Program-made: the position numbers and the translations under genes | From: Bryobacterales bacterium | GTDB lineage: Bacteria > Acidobacteriota > Terriglobia > Bryobacterales > Bryobacteraceae | DNA length: 64,000 bases | Reading direction: 5' to 3' | Assembly: GCA_003164035.1 (NCBI GenBank) | Contig: PLRS01000055.1 | Coordinates: 33,365 to 97,364 of the forward strand | The notes under the pieces: model-generated | Databases searched by the model: none | Seen by the model: only the letters and a program-made list of their open reading frames with translations | Told to the model about the DNA's origin: nothing | In this document: one piece after another, positions 1 through 9,586 of the stretch | Layout: each line of letters begins with the position of its first letter | Numbering within the stretch: the stretch's first letter is position 1

Positions 1-53
1 ACTCGTTATTCGCCGCCCCACCCTACGATCGAGTAAACTGGCTGAATCTGGGT

Positions 54-1394
54 ATGGAACCGCCCAATCGAACAATTTCGCGCCGGACCGCCGCTAAGAG
101 CATCCTCACGGCGGGAACGGCGGGGCTGGTCGGCGCCTCGCTGGCGGAAGCTTCCCAGCCGCACACCCAGACCGCCCTGCAAGCGGCCGCGAACTCCGCT
201 CCGCCGCCGCAGTCTTCCAAGCCGGCTGCGGCGATTGAGAATAAGATGTCATCTATGACGCCCAACATGCTCGGCGCGTACGGCGAATGGGCCGCGCAGT
301 CGGTGCCCGATCCCCCGCGCCTCTCCTTCCGGCAACCCATGTTCCGCGACCTGGACGCGTGGCGCGCCGTGGCGCGGGCGCGCTTCCTCGAGGCGCTGCA
401 TTCACCCGGCGGTGCCGCTACTCCCGTCGCCACGGTGCGGCAGCAGTTGGAGTTTGACGGCCTGTCCATCGAGCGCCTCGAGTGGCAGTTGCCCTTTGGC
501 CCTCCCACCGAAGCGCTCCTTCTCAAGCCGGCCGGCGCCCGCGGCAAGCTGCCCGGTATCGTCGGTCTGCACGACCATGGCGGCAACAAGTACTTCGGCC
601 TGCGAAAAATCACCCGCACCTCGAACGATCCGCATCCCGCCATGGTGCGGCATCAGGCGCTTTACTACGGCGGCCTGGCATGGGCCAACGAGCTGAGCCG
701 CCGCGGCTACGTGGTGCTGGTGCATGACGCATTCACCTTCGGCAGCCGCCGCATGCGACTCGCCGATCTGCCCGCCAGTATCCGCGACAACATGGTGGAA
801 TCGAATCCCGAGGCCGAAGAAGAGATCGAGCGCTACAACCACGTCGCCGCCAACCATGAGCACATCATCGCCAAGAGCCTTTTCTGCGCCGGCATGACCT
901 GGCCGGGCGTGTTTGTCTTCGACGACCGCCGCGCCCTTGATTACCTCGCTTCCCGGCCCGAAGTGGACGCCACCCGAATCGGCTGCGCCGGCCTTTCCGG
1001 CGGCGGCCTGCGCACCGTCATGCTCGCCGGCGCCGACGACCGAATCCGCTGCGCCTGCTGCGCCGGCATGATGACCACCTGGCGCGACTATCTCCTGAAC
1101 AAGTCCTACACCCACACCTGGATGTGCTACGTCCCCGGGCTGCCGCTCGATCTCGACTACCCGGAAATCCTCGGGCTCGCCGCGCCCAATCCGGTGCTGG
1201 TATTGAACAACCGGCAGGACCAGCTTTTCAGCATGCCCGAAATGGAAAGAGCCAGCGGCATTCTGACCGAGGTGTACCGTAAGGCCGGCGCGCCCGGCCG
1301 CTATCGCAGCATTTTTTTCGACGGCCCCCACAAGTTCGATCCCGAGATGCAAAAGGAAGCCTTCGCCTGGTTCGACCGCTGGCTCAAGAGCTGA
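54..1394 (+). CDS. Tat-exported alpha/beta hydrolase (dienelactone hydrolase-like)
   Basis: 446 residues. The N-terminus carries a twin-arginine signal (R10-R11 followed by a hydrophobic Gly/Ala-rich stretch), so the enzyme should be exported folded. The rest reads as an alpha/beta hydrolase: an oxyanion-type HDHGG segment, a nucleophile elbow GLSGGG with Ser315, a likely acid Asp389 (RQDQLF) and a likely His426 (DGPHKF). The family hydrolyses esters, lactones or acyl-sugars; the substrate cannot be read from sequence. It stands alone on this strand and ends 7 bases before a convergent methyltransferase gene. The fold is well supported; the specificity is unknown. Confidence 0.85.
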   Translation: MEPPNRTISRRTAAKSILTAGTAGLVGASLAEASQPHTQTALQAAANSAPPPQSSKPAAAIENKMSSMTPNMLGAYGEWAAQSVPDPPRLSFRQPMFRDLDAWRAVARARFLEALHSPGGAATPVATVRQQLEFDGLSIERLEWQLPFGPPTEALLLKPAGARGKLPGIVGLHDHGGNKYFGLRKITRTSNDPHPAMVRHQALYYGGLAWANELSRRGYVVLVHDAFTFGSRRMRLADLPASIRDNMVESNPEAEEEIERYNHVAANHEHIIAKSLFCAGMTWPGVFVFDDRRALDYLASRPEVDATRIGCAGLSGGGLRTVMLAGADDRIRCACCAGMMTTWRDYLLNKSYTHTWMCYVPGLPLDLDYPEILGLAAPNPVLVLNNRQDQLFSMPEMERASGILTEVYRKAGAPGRYRSIFFDGPHKFDPEMQKEAFAWFDRWLKS

Positions 1395-1401
1395 CCCGCC
1401 G

Positions 1402-2181
1402 TTAGCCCGGCTTGCGCGCCGCGAGTGCGATCCGGACCCACTGGAAGCGGATGTCGCCGTCCGGCATTGGGGTGATGGCGAACGTTCGCACCGCTTCCGC
1501 CGGCGCTTCGAGGAACAGGCGGCGCACCTCGGCGGCCGCTTCCCCGCTACAACCGCCCTTTTCGAGCCACGCCCGCAGGGTGATCGGCACGGATTCGGGA
1601 ACCTCATCCAGCGCCTCCAGCGCGAACCCGGCGTCAGTAACGAAACCGCGCCATTGGGAAGCCGTGTAGTTGCGAACGTGCGAGCCGTCCCGCAGAACCT
1701 CGACGTGGTTGTGCCAGGCATCCACTTCCGGCGCGTCGTCCGGTTCGGCGGAATCGGCCACTAATAGCCGCCCACCCGGCCGCAGCACCCGGTACGCTTC
1801 CGCCACGAACTTGGCCGGGGAAACAAAATGGTGTGCCGCCAGGCGGCAAAGCACACCGTCGAAGGCGTCTGCCGCGAAGGGAAGAGATTCGGCCGCCCCG
1901 CTCTCAAACACCAGGTTGGCAAGCCCGGCCGCCCGTGCTCGTTCCCGGGCCTTCTCCAGCATAGCCGCGGAGACGTCCACGCCGGTCACCTCCGCAACCA
2001 GGGGCGCGAAGGCCACGGCCGTGAAACCGGCGCCCGTGGCGACGTCCAGCAACCTGTGCGAAGGCTGGCAGTGCGCGTGTTCCATGAGCCACGCCAGCGA
2101 TTCGCGGTTCCACTCATTCCACTCCGCGTTGTACTGGGGAGCCTGACGATCGAACTGTTCCTGCGAGGTTCGTGAGGGCAT
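1402..2181 (-). CDS. class I SAM-dependent methyltransferase
   Basis: 259 residues with the class I methyltransferase signature: motif I LLDVATGAGFTA, the acidic GVDVS after strand 2, and the LRPGGRLLVADS post-motif. It resembles the UbiE/Methyltransf_11 group, which methylates small molecules, but no substrate-specific feature is visible. The N-terminus (QFDRQAPQYN) is typical of the family and supports the annotated ATG. It lies 25 bases downstream of the HTH_42 glycosylase gene on the same strand and may be co-transcribed with it. Confidence 0.85.
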   Translation of the reverse strand: MPSRTSQEQFDRQAPQYNAEWNEWNRESLAWLMEHAHCQPSHRLLDVATGAGFTAVAFAPLVAEVTGVDVSAAMLEKARERARAAGLANLVFESGAAESLPFAADAFDGVLCRLAAHHFVSPAKFVAEAYRVLRPGGRLLVADSAEPDDAPEVDAWHNHVEVLRDGSHVRNYTASQWRGFVTDAGFALEALDEVPESVPITLRAWLEKGGCSGEAAAEVRRLFLEAPAEAVRTFAITPMPDGDIRFQWVRIALAARKPG

Positions 2182-2206
2182 CTCCTATCGATTATCGAAC
2201 GGAATC

Positions 2207-3316
2207 TCAGGATTCAAGAGCCAGAAAAGTTCGCACGCGATCCAGTTCCGCCTCGAGTTCCCTCCTGAAAGCTCCTTCGCGCGGTGGCCGCGACTCGACA
2301 TAACCGAACTCGGACGTAAGCTCACCGTTCCGCACCGAGAGGTTGCCCCAGCCAATCACACGGTCGCGCCATAGCAGCGGCAAAGCGTAATAGCCGAGCT
2401 TTCGTTTAGGAGCCGGCGTATAGGCTTCAAAACGGTACACCCAGCCCCACAACAGCTCGAAGCGGTCGCGATCCCACACCACCGGGTCGAAGGGGGTCAG
2501 CAAGCGCACCGTGTCCGGCGGCGTAGCGCCCGCCGCATCCTCTTCGGCCGGCCAATACCAGTCCACGCCGTCGACGCGCGCATGCGAGAGCCGCTGTCTA
2601 GCTCGCGCGAGGGCACTCTTCAATTCGCCGTGCCACTGCGGCACCGCATACCGCAGACGGCGCACCAGGTCCGACAGGCACGCTCCGGGCAGCGGCGCGT
2701 AGATGCGGATGGCCGCGTCCACGAGCGCGTCGATGCGCGCGCGGCGCTCGGCCGTATCGGCCGGCTCGATCCCGTGCTGGTGAGCGGTGTAGATGCGGAT
2801 GCCGTTCTCGCGGCGCACCACGCGCAGCATGCCGCGGTAATGCATGGCCGACAACAGATGGGTAGTGGCGTTCGACCAGCCGCCCCAGTAGTTCCTCACC
2901 GTGCCGTGCGAGAAATGGTTATCCACTTCGCGCGGGTGCGCCCAGCCGCGTTCCCTCACAAACTCCAGCAGGAGTTGCGCCTGCTTCCTGCGCGCGGCCG
3001 GCCATGGCCGGCGCCCTTCGGCGGGTACGTCTGTATTCGAGCGCGGATGCATGAGCGCCTGTATGGGCCTGGTCACGAAACCGTAGACGAGGAAGAAGTC
3101 CTCCTCGACGCCAAGCTTTGCGTACAGACGTTCGAGGTCGCCGGCACGATAGCCTTTGACTCTATGGCGCAGCGTCAGGTCCTGGGCGCGCGCCGGAGCG
3201 CGGATGGGGTCGGCCTGCACAAACCCCAGCCGGTGGAGGGCTCGTTTCAGCGTGGTTGGAGTGAAGAGGCTACGGGCGACGGCGAACCGTCTCAAGTTAT
3301 CCAGGGTGATCGGCAT
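2207..3316 (-). CDS. HTH_42 family DNA glycosylase (AlkX/YcaQ-like)
   Basis: 369 residues. The family (HTH_42, formerly DUF1006) contains winged-helix DNA glycosylases that excise alkylated or cross-linked bases. Near the N-terminus the sequence FVQADPIRAPARAQDL carries a Q-x-D motif in the place where AlkX/YcaQ enzymes have their catalytic QxD; the related AlkZ group has QxQ. The C-terminal part (LLTPFDPVVWDRDR, AYTPAPKRKLGYYALPLLW) is also characteristic. I set the start at the ATG of MPITLDNLRR; the frame stays open far upstream but that part looks non-coding. A role in alkylation or cross-link repair is inferred from the family. Confidence 0.85.
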   Translation of the reverse strand: MPITLDNLRRFAVARSLFTPTTLKRALHRLGFVQADPIRAPARAQDLTLRHRVKGYRAGDLERLYAKLGVEEDFFLVYGFVTRPIQALMHPRSNTDVPAEGRRPWPAARRKQAQLLLEFVRERGWAHPREVDNHFSHGTVRNYWGGWSNATTHLLSAMHYRGMLRVVRRENGIRIYTAHQHGIEPADTAERRARIDALVDAAIRIYAPLPGACLSDLVRRLRYAVPQWHGELKSALARARQRLSHARVDGVDWYWPAEEDAAGATPPDTVRLLTPFDPVVWDRDRFELLWGWVYRFEAYTPAPKRKLGYYALPLLWRDRVIGWGNLSVRNGELTSEFGYVESRPPREGAFRRELEAELDRVRTFLALES

Positions 3317-3399
3317 GGCCAAATGTTGCCCAAGGTCCGCACGGCGATAACCGGCGGTCTCGGTATTATACCTATAGTGATCGATTCCGGCGGCCCGTA

Positions 3400-5925
3400 T
3401 CAGACCAGCGTGACGGTGTGCGGCTTTCGCTCGCCTTCCGGCGGAGAGACCAGCGCCGCCGCGCCCACCGAGGCGGAGACGAAATATTGCATCAGCGGCG
3501 CGGAGGTATCGAACGGACCTAGCGTCGCCTGATAGGTCCGCCGCCCCATCGGCTTCGCCGGCGTGACGGTCCACTCGGATGCGCCCATGGCACGGATGTG
3601 GAGTTGCACCGAGTGTACCAGGGCCTGGCCCGTGGCCACGATCATGATCCGCGCCTTCTCGCCCTTGCCGAACATGCTCGGCCGGGTTGGCAGGAACAGC
3701 CGTACGGGTGCGTTCGCGTCCGGCTTGATGAGTTCGGCGAACAGAGTCTCGGTTTCCGGCGGCAACTCCCCCAAGTATTCCTGAAGCGACAGGCGCAGCC
3801 GGACCAGCGCCAGGCGGACGAACTTGTTCTGCATGGAGGACAGGGTGCCGAGGTCGTTGCGCGTGGCGACGACGCTTTGAACGTCCAGCATGGCCTCGCG
3901 CACCCGCGGCGCCAGCCGTACCCACATCGGGACGGCTTCGGCCGCGATCAGCTTCCGCGCGTCTTCCCCGCTGCCCGCCTTCTTCAGCTCCGCGGCTTTG
4001 TTCAGAACCTCCTGCAAGCGGTGCGCCCCGATCCAGGCATCCGTGTAAGGCACCAGAAACTCGATGTGCCGGGCCAGATACTCCAGCCGCTCCTTCTCCA
4101 CCGGACTTCGCGCCGCGTCCGCCAGGCTCCGCAGCGCCGCTGCCACCTGCTTCTGCGACTCCACGACGGCCGGATCCGGCTCGTACTCGTTCCAGAAAGT
4201 GAAGCCTTCGTTGTAATCGCCCGAGAACTCGTGCTGCACCACATGGCCGTCCTTGATTTCCCTGGTTCCGGTGCAAAGCAGCTTCTGGTCCTTATCCATG
4301 TCCGTGAGCACGTCCGCCAATCGCGCGGCGCGCGCACCCGAGGCCTGCGTGCGCGCGTACGCTTTGAAATGCTCCGCCGGCGACAGGCGCTTGTCCCAAC
4401 TGAAACGAGCCTGATAACCGGCCGTCGGATCCACCATCCGGTGGCGCCAATGAATTCCGATCATGCCCTGGCAACCGTACTGCTCCGCCAGGTTCAGGTC
4501 GCGCTCGAAGCGATGGACGTGGAATTGCGGCAGCCACATCGACGGATCGTCTTCGAGCCACGGGATCGGCCAGCGCTCGCGGCCTTCCAGCTTTCCGAAA
4601 ATCTCGTCGACGGGATCCCAGCCCAGCGTGTCGCTCAGGCACGAGAACACCACGTCGAGCGGAAGTTTTTGGTGAAATTGCGGAAAGTCGCGCACCACCC
4701 CGCCCCAGCCGCCCAGCACCATGCGCTTCGAGGGTGCGTTGCGTTTCAGAAAGTCGTGGGCCTGGAGGAAAGGCGTTACCGAGAACGGAATACCGGTCTT
4801 CCGGCCTTCCCAGTTCATCTGCTCGTCCTGCCATAGCCACACGTGGTCCACTTCCGGATAGGCTTCGAGCAGTTGTCCCAGGCGCGCCTCCAGCAGCTTC
4901 TTCGCTGTTACGGATTCGACGTCGAAACGCGGCGCGGCATCGTTCCGCTTGGGCATTTCCTTCGGCTTCACCTCGGGGGGAAGCGCGCGCCAGATCTCAT
5001 CCGGAATCTGGTAGGGCTCAAACCCTACGCCGGTGCGCATCCCCAGGCGCTTCGCATATTGAAGCGCGTTGCGCAACAGGGATTGAGTCCGTTCCGCCGT
5101 TTCCCACGGGTCTTTCGCCAGCCGTGTCGCATCGGAGCCGAAGACCTCGCTGTCGTAGAACTGCGAAGCGCCCATCGCGAATCGCGAGGTGCGCTCCGGC
5201 AGATAGCCCCAGCGATGGCTGGCGGAGTTATCGAGAAACGCCAGATGGCCAACGCCCGCGAACTCGAACGAGAGATACGACTCCGCCCACTGCTCCGGTC
5301 CCGTGTACACGTGCATCCCGAAGGTGTTGAATCGCATCCGTAGCATGGATTCGAAGTAGGCGCGAAAGTCTTCTTCGTTGTACACGCTGATGCAGTTCAA
5401 AAAATCCGGCCAGGGCAGCAGGCCGCGCACCGCGAAACGCGGAGACGAAATCCAGGGTTGGCCCACGGCGGGAACCACCAGGTCCCGAGGGGCGTCGATC
5501 GGATAGTTGTCCCCGTCGATGCCAAAGTAAGCTCCCTGCCGCTCCAGGAACTCGAATACGGCATACTGCAGCGCGGTTTCTCCCGCTCCGGTCAATACCA
5601 GTTGGTTCGATGCCGCCGCCGCGATGGAGTACGCCTCGGTATGGTGGAACTGGTTCGGGTCGATCCGCATGGCGATCGTCAGATCGCCAGCCGGCGAATG
5701 GCTCTCGACAGAATCGGCCAGGCGGATCTCGTTCCCAATACCGAGCCGCGCCAACCCGCGCAGCAGTTCCCGGCTGGCGAGCCGGCGTCCAAAACTCGCG
5801 CCCGCGGGGGCCTGAATCAGGATCTTGCGGCTGCTTTGGCCTTCCAGTGCCCACACGGCGGCCGCGCCGCCAACCACCGAGTTCACCAGGAAATCTCTTC
5901 TGCTGGAGTTCGACATGGAGATCAC
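3400..5925 (-). CDS. Tat-exported glycoside hydrolase-like protein (GH67-type N-terminal region)
   Basis: 841 residues starting with a Tat signal (SSRRDFLVNSVVGG). Residues about 35-150 resemble the non-catalytic N-terminal domain shared by alpha-glucuronidases and GH20-like enzymes (ETALQYAVFEFLERQG, then a conserved SPRFAVRGLLPW). The following part looks like a TIM barrel (MRFNTFGMHVY, YPEVDHVWLWQDEQMNW) and the C-terminal third is helical. I cannot assign a GH family number with certainty or name catalytic residues. The gene lies 39 bases downstream of an ACS-family MFS gene, whose relatives import hexuronates and aldarates. The start could be the GTG at 5925 (GGAG five bases upstream) or the ATG three codons later. 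Confidence 0.65.
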   Translation of the reverse strand: MISMSNSSRRDFLVNSVVGGAAAVWALEGQSSRKILIQAPAGASFGRRLASRELLRGLARLGIGNEIRLADSVESHSPAGDLTIAMRIDPNQFHHTEAYSIAAAASNQLVLTGAGETALQYAVFEFLERQGAYFGIDGDNYPIDAPRDLVVPAVGQPWISSPRFAVRGLLPWPDFLNCISVYNEEDFRAYFESMLRMRFNTFGMHVYTGPEQWAESYLSFEFAGVGHLAFLDNSASHRWGYLPERTSRFAMGASQFYDSEVFGSDATRLAKDPWETAERTQSLLRNALQYAKRLGMRTGVGFEPYQIPDEIWRALPPEVKPKEMPKRNDAAPRFDVESVTAKKLLEARLGQLLEAYPEVDHVWLWQDEQMNWEGRKTGIPFSVTPFLQAHDFLKRNAPSKRMVLGGWGGVVRDFPQFHQKLPLDVVFSCLSDTLGWDPVDEIFGKLEGRERWPIPWLEDDPSMWLPQFHVHRFERDLNLAEQYGCQGMIGIHWRHRMVDPTAGYQARFSWDKRLSPAEHFKAYARTQASGARAARLADVLTDMDKDQKLLCTGTREIKDGHVVQHEFSGDYNEGFTFWNEYEPDPAVVESQKQVAAALRSLADAARSPVEKERLEYLARHIEFLVPYTDAWIGAHRLQEVLNKAAELKKAGSGEDARKLIAAEAVPMWVRLAPRVREAMLDVQSVVATRNDLGTLSSMQNKFVRLALVRLRLSLQEYLGELPPETETLFAELIKPDANAPVRLFLPTRPSMFGKGEKARIMIVATGQALVHSVQLHIRAMGASEWTVTPAKPMGRRTYQATLGPFDTSAPLMQYFVSASVGAAALVSPPEGERKPHTVTLV

Positions 5926-5964
5926 TCTAACTCCTGGCCCGGCCCGGCGCTCGGGCCCCGCAGC

Positions 5965-7263
5965 CTAATCGGGGCGTTTGCGGCTGACCATCAGGGCGAC
6001 GACGCCGGATAGAAAGAGCGCGGCGGCGACGGCCCAGAGGCCTCCGGCATAAGTGCCGGTTCGGTTGCTGAGATAGCCGATGATGTAGGGACCGGCGAAG
6101 CCGCCCAGGTTGCCGAGCGAGCTGATGAGTCCGATGCCCGCGGCGGCGGCCGAGATACTCAGCACATTGCCCGGAATGGCCCAGAGCGGCGGATAAGCGG
6201 CCACGACTCCGGCCAGCGCCACGGAGAATGCGGCGACCGCCAGGGGCACGTCGATGTAGGCGATTGTGAATGCCAAAATGGCGAGCGCGATGCCGCCGAT
6301 GAAACGCGGGATGGCGGTGTGCCAGACGCGCTCGCCTGTTCGGTCCGAATGCCATCCGTTGGCGATCATGATGGGGATGGCGGCGATGGCGGGGATGGCG
6401 CAGATCCACGAGGTGGTTACGGCGTTGAAATTACCCACCTTCTGGATGATCTTGGGTAGCCAGAGGCTGAGGCCGTAGTTGCCGGTGGTGCCGCCGAAGT
6501 AAGTGAGGCAGAGCAGCAGCACGTCCTTCTGGCGGATCGCTTTCATAAAGGACATCTTCTCCACGCCGGCCTTCCTGGTTTGCTCGTTCGCGAGCTCATT
6601 GACCAGCCACGCGCGTTCGTCGTCGGCCAGCCAGTGGGCGTCGCGGGGGCGGTCGGTGAGGTAATACCAACTGATGAAGCCGCAGACGAGGGCGGGCAGA
6701 CCCTCCAGGATGAAGAGCCAGCGCCAGCCGGAGAGCCCATGCCAGTGGGCTTTCATGAGCACCGCGGAGAGGGGCGCCACCAGGACCTGGGAGACCGGGA
6801 TCGCGGCCATGAACATGGCGACGGCTTTGGCGCGGTCCCGGGCGACGTACCAGATGTTCAGGTACGTGATCATGCCGGGAAAGAAGGCGGCTTCGGCGAT
6901 GCCCAGCGTGAAGCGCATGATGTAGAACTGGGACTCGGCGTGAATCAGACCGGTCCCGGAAGCGACCAATCCCCAGGTGAGGAGAGTTGCGGAGATGGCG
7001 CGGCGGGCGCTCCACCGGTGGACCAGCAGGGCGCCCGGGATGCCGAGGAGCGTGTAGCCGATGAAGAAGATGCCGGAGCCGAGGCCGAAGACCTTGTCGG
7101 AGAAGTGCAGTTCGTGGGTCATTTCGAGGCCCGCGAAGCCGATATTGATGCGATCGATATAGGCGATTACATAGAGGAGAAACAGATACGGCATGAGCCG
7201 GCGGGTGACATGGCTGCGCGTGCGCGCGCCGAGATTGGGAGGCGAAGGCAGGGTGACGGTCAT
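5965..7263 (-). CDS. MFS transporter, anion:cation symporter (ACS) family
   Basis: 432 residues with about 12 membrane segments. Typical ACS-family features are the TM1 sequence PYLFLLYVIAYIDRINIGFA, the motif-A-like loop after TM2, the RFTLGIAEAAFFPGM segment in TM4 and a long charged central loop. Relatives import organic anions such as hexuronates, tartrate, glucarate or phthalate. The start is the ATG of MTVTLPSPP; an upstream extension in frame runs into a hairpin repeat and is rejected. It precedes the Tat-exported glycosidase-like gene, suggesting that the transporter takes up the sugar or sugar acid released outside. That coupling is inference. Confidence 0.85.
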   Translation of the reverse strand: MTVTLPSPPNLGARTRSHVTRRLMPYLFLLYVIAYIDRINIGFAGLEMTHELHFSDKVFGLGSGIFFIGYTLLGIPGALLVHRWSARRAISATLLTWGLVASGTGLIHAESQFYIMRFTLGIAEAAFFPGMITYLNIWYVARDRAKAVAMFMAAIPVSQVLVAPLSAVLMKAHWHGLSGWRWLFILEGLPALVCGFISWYYLTDRPRDAHWLADDERAWLVNELANEQTRKAGVEKMSFMKAIRQKDVLLLCLTYFGGTTGNYGLSLWLPKIIQKVGNFNAVTTSWICAIPAIAAIPIMIANGWHSDRTGERVWHTAIPRFIGGIALAILAFTIAYIDVPLAVAAFSVALAGVVAAYPPLWAIPGNVLSISAAAAGIGLISSLGNLGGFAGPYIIGYLSNRTGTYAGGLWAVAAALFLSGVVALMVSRKRPD

Positions 7264-7353
7264 GTGCTCGATCGGGCTAAGCGTATCACAGGAAGGCCGG
7301 CGGAGGCCAAAGACGCCGTCGGCACGACGTCTGCCAAGGGCTGCTAGGACTTT

Positions 7354-7472
7354 AACCGCTCCCTCGCGGTCGCGGCTCGGTAAGTGACTGCGAATACGCG
7401 GCACCCGTAACCGAGCCGCGACCGTAAGGGAGCGGTTGCCGCGCCTAAACTGTCAGATCTCCGGATCGGTTA
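7354..7472. repeat. long-hairpin repeat, copy 1
   Basis: Inverted repeat with left arm about 7354-7380 and right arm 7411-7440 around a loop of about 30 bases; core ACCGCTCCCTCGCGGTCGCG pairs with its complement. The right flank runs to CGGTTAA at 7472 and closely matches the copy at 52597-52746, including the loop. It fills most of the gap between the MFS gene and the ABC permease gene, so it could also end transcription, though no T-run follows. Confidence 0.8.
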
Positions 7473-7547
7473 AGAGGGTCCCAGCGCTTTCGCGTTGGGC
7501 TATTCTCTTGCGCCCCTGACGGAGTCTCCAGCCTTTGTCGCGCCCCC

Positions 7548-8573
7548 CTACTTCCACCTGAACAGTTTCAGCGCCAGCCCGAAGCAAAGCACCATCCAGC
7601 CAACCAGGATGCCCAGTTGCGGCGCGACGTGGGCCAGCGCGGCGCCCTGCAGCATGCTGGCACGCAGCGCGTCGATCAGCGCGGTGAGCGGCAGGGCGCG
7701 GATGGCGGGCTGGAGCGCGTCGGGAAAGCGCTCGGCGGAGAAGAACACGCCGGAGAGAATCCACATGGGCATCATGACCACATTCATGAGACCGCTGGCG
7801 GCTTCGATGGTGCGGGCGCGGGAAGCGATCAGCATGCCCAGCGAACAGAATGCCAGCGAGCCCGCGAGGCACACCGCCCCGAAACCGGCCAGCGAGCCGC
7901 GCATCGGTACGCCGAACACCAGCATGCCGAAGCCGGCCACCACGCCCACTTCCACCACCAGCATGAACAGGCGCGAAAGGATGAACGAAAGCAGATAGTA
8001 ATAGCGCGGCATGGGCGTGGCCACCAGCCGCTTGAGCAGTTTTTTCCGGCGTGCGTCCACCACGGCGAAGCCCATGCCCCAGATGGCGCTGCCCATCATA
8101 TTCATGCCGAGCAGACCGGGGATCAGGAAATCGATGTAGCGGGAGCCGGGCTCGCGCATGAGCCGGTCAACGGCCGGGACCGGATTGGAGCGGCCGGCGG
8201 CGCTCTCGATGGCGTCGTTGGCCAATTGGCGGGCCGCGCGGCCGTCGGGGTTGGTGTCGTCGAAACGGTACGTCACGCCGCTGGGCGCGGTCTCCACCAC
8301 CAGCGCCACCTTGCCTTGCCGCAGCGCTTCGACCGCGAGGCTTGGATTGAGCGGGCGAACGTCGAGCCGCTTTTCCAGGCGCAGGGCGCGCACCAGGGCG
8401 GGGCCGGTGGCGGCGACTTTCAGCACCTCCGCCGGCCGGTTGCGGAAAGCCAGGCCCAGGCCGGCGGCCAGCAGAATGGGGAACACGAAGACCCAAAAGA
8501 TGGCTTCCGGCTCGCGCACGAACTCGCGGAAGCGCACCAGCGTCAATTCCAGCAGCGGATGGCGGCTATTCAT
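7548..8573 (-). CDS. ABC-2 type transporter permease
   Basis: 341 residues. There is one membrane segment near the N-terminus (AIFWVFVFPILLAAGLGLAF), then a soluble region of about 130 residues, then five further segments. This is the usual layout of ABC-2 permeases of the YhhJ/DrrB/NatB kind, which export drugs, lipids or ions. The segment FLIPGLLGMNMMGSAIWGMG is typical. It overlaps the 3' end of the ATPase gene by 8 bases, so the two are translationally coupled and form one exporter. The substrate cannot be inferred. Confidence 0.88.
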   Translation of the reverse strand: MNSRHPLLELTLVRFREFVREPEAIFWVFVFPILLAAGLGLAFRNRPAEVLKVAATGPALVRALRLEKRLDVRPLNPSLAVEALRQGKVALVVETAPSGVTYRFDDTNPDGRAARQLANDAIESAAGRSNPVPAVDRLMREPGSRYIDFLIPGLLGMNMMGSAIWGMGFAVVDARRKKLLKRLVATPMPRYYYLLSFILSRLFMLVVEVGVVAGFGMLVFGVPMRGSLAGFGAVCLAGSLAFCSLGMLIASRARTIEAASGLMNVVMMPMWILSGVFFSAERFPDALQPAIRALPLTALIDALRASMLQGAALAHVAPQLGILVGWMVLCFGLALKLFRWK

Positions 8574-9504
8574 CGCGCAGCCGCCGTCCCGTGAATGCCA
8601 TGAAGACGTCCTCCAGGGTGGCCGAATGCACCCTCAGCTCGGTAAGCGGCCGCCCCTGCCGCTCCAATTCGTCGAGCAGGGCGGGAAGGGCGTCGTGGAG
8701 TTGCTCCACCTGGGCTTCCACCGCGCCGTCGTCGGTGCGCGCGGCGGCCACGCAGGCCAGCGCTCCGAAAGCGGCGGCATCGAGGGGGCTGCCGCTCGAC
8801 GATAACCGCACCACGTGCCCGGCGCCGATGGAGGCGATCAGCTCCCGCGGCGTGCCGAGCGCGATCACCTTGCCGTGGTCCATGATGGCGACGCGGTCGC
8901 ACAGGCGTTCGGCCTCCTCCATGTAGTGCGTGGTGAGCAAAATGGTGCGGCCGGCGCGCTGCAATTCCGCAATCACCTCCCAAAGCTGGCGGCGCGCCTG
9001 GGGATCGAGGCCGGTGGTCGGCTCATCCAGAAACAGCAGGTCCGGCTCGCCCACCAGCGCGCAGGCCAGCGCCAGCCGCTGCTTCTGGCCGCCCGAAAGG
9101 CTGCCCACCCGGGAATTCCGCTTTTCCTCCAGTTGGACGCGGGCGATGGTCTCGTCCGGCGACGGCCCCCGCGGAAAGAAGCTGCGAAACAACGAAAGCG
9201 TTTCGTGAACCGTGAGCTTTTCGGAAAGCTGCGTCTCCTGAAGCTGAATGCCGAGCCGCTCCCGCAGCCGCCGGGCGTCTTTTTCCCAGCTCAGCCCGAG
9301 CACTTCCACCTCGCCCGAATCGCGGTCGGTCAGCCCTTCGCAGATTTCGATGGTAGTGGTCTTCCCGGCGCCGTTGGGACCCAGCAGGCCGAAGCATTCG
9401 CCCGCCCGCACTTCCAGATCCAGACCGTCCACGGCGACGACGTCCTGAAACGCCTTGCGAAGATTGCGCACGCGCAACGCCGGTGGCGCCGATAAGGAAG
9501 ACAT
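8566..9504 (-). CDS. ABC transporter ATP-binding protein (ABC-2 exporter)
   Basis: 312 residues from the chosen ATG. Walker A GPNGAGKTT at about residues 42-50, signature LSGGQKQR, Walker B LLFLDEPTTGLD and the switch His in LLTTHYMEEAERLCDR are all present. The DrrA/CcmA-type C-terminal extension of about 80 residues follows. It is the first gene of a two-gene operon with the overlapping permease at 7548-8573. The frame is open 14 codons further upstream, but family alignment favours the ATG at 9504. No obvious Shine-Dalgarno sequence precedes either start. Confidence 0.9.
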   Translation of the reverse strand: MSSLSAPPALRVRNLRKAFQDVVAVDGLDLEVRAGECFGLLGPNGAGKTTTIEICEGLTDRDSGEVEVLGLSWEKDARRLRERLGIQLQETQLSEKLTVHETLSLFRSFFPRGPSPDETIARVQLEEKRNSRVGSLSGGQKQRLALACALVGEPDLLFLDEPTTGLDPQARRQLWEVIAELQRAGRTILLTTHYMEEAERLCDRVAIMDHGKVIALGTPRELIASIGAGHVVRLSSSGSPLDAAAFGALACVAAARTDDGAVEAQVEQLHDALPALLDELERQGRPLTELRVHSATLEDVFMAFTGRRLRDE

Positions 9505-9586
9505 CCCAATAGTGTAATTGGTCGTAAACGCGAAGCGATATCTCACCCCGTTTCTGCCGAAGCTGCGAGCGTAAAGGCCGCTCCGC

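Noticed and set aside
1..53. Promoter before the first hydrolase
   Set aside because: Too little upstream sequence; no clear -35/-10 elements.
402..1721. 439-codon minus frame overlapping hydrolase and methyltransferase
   Set aside because: It spans two well-supported genes and shows no domain.
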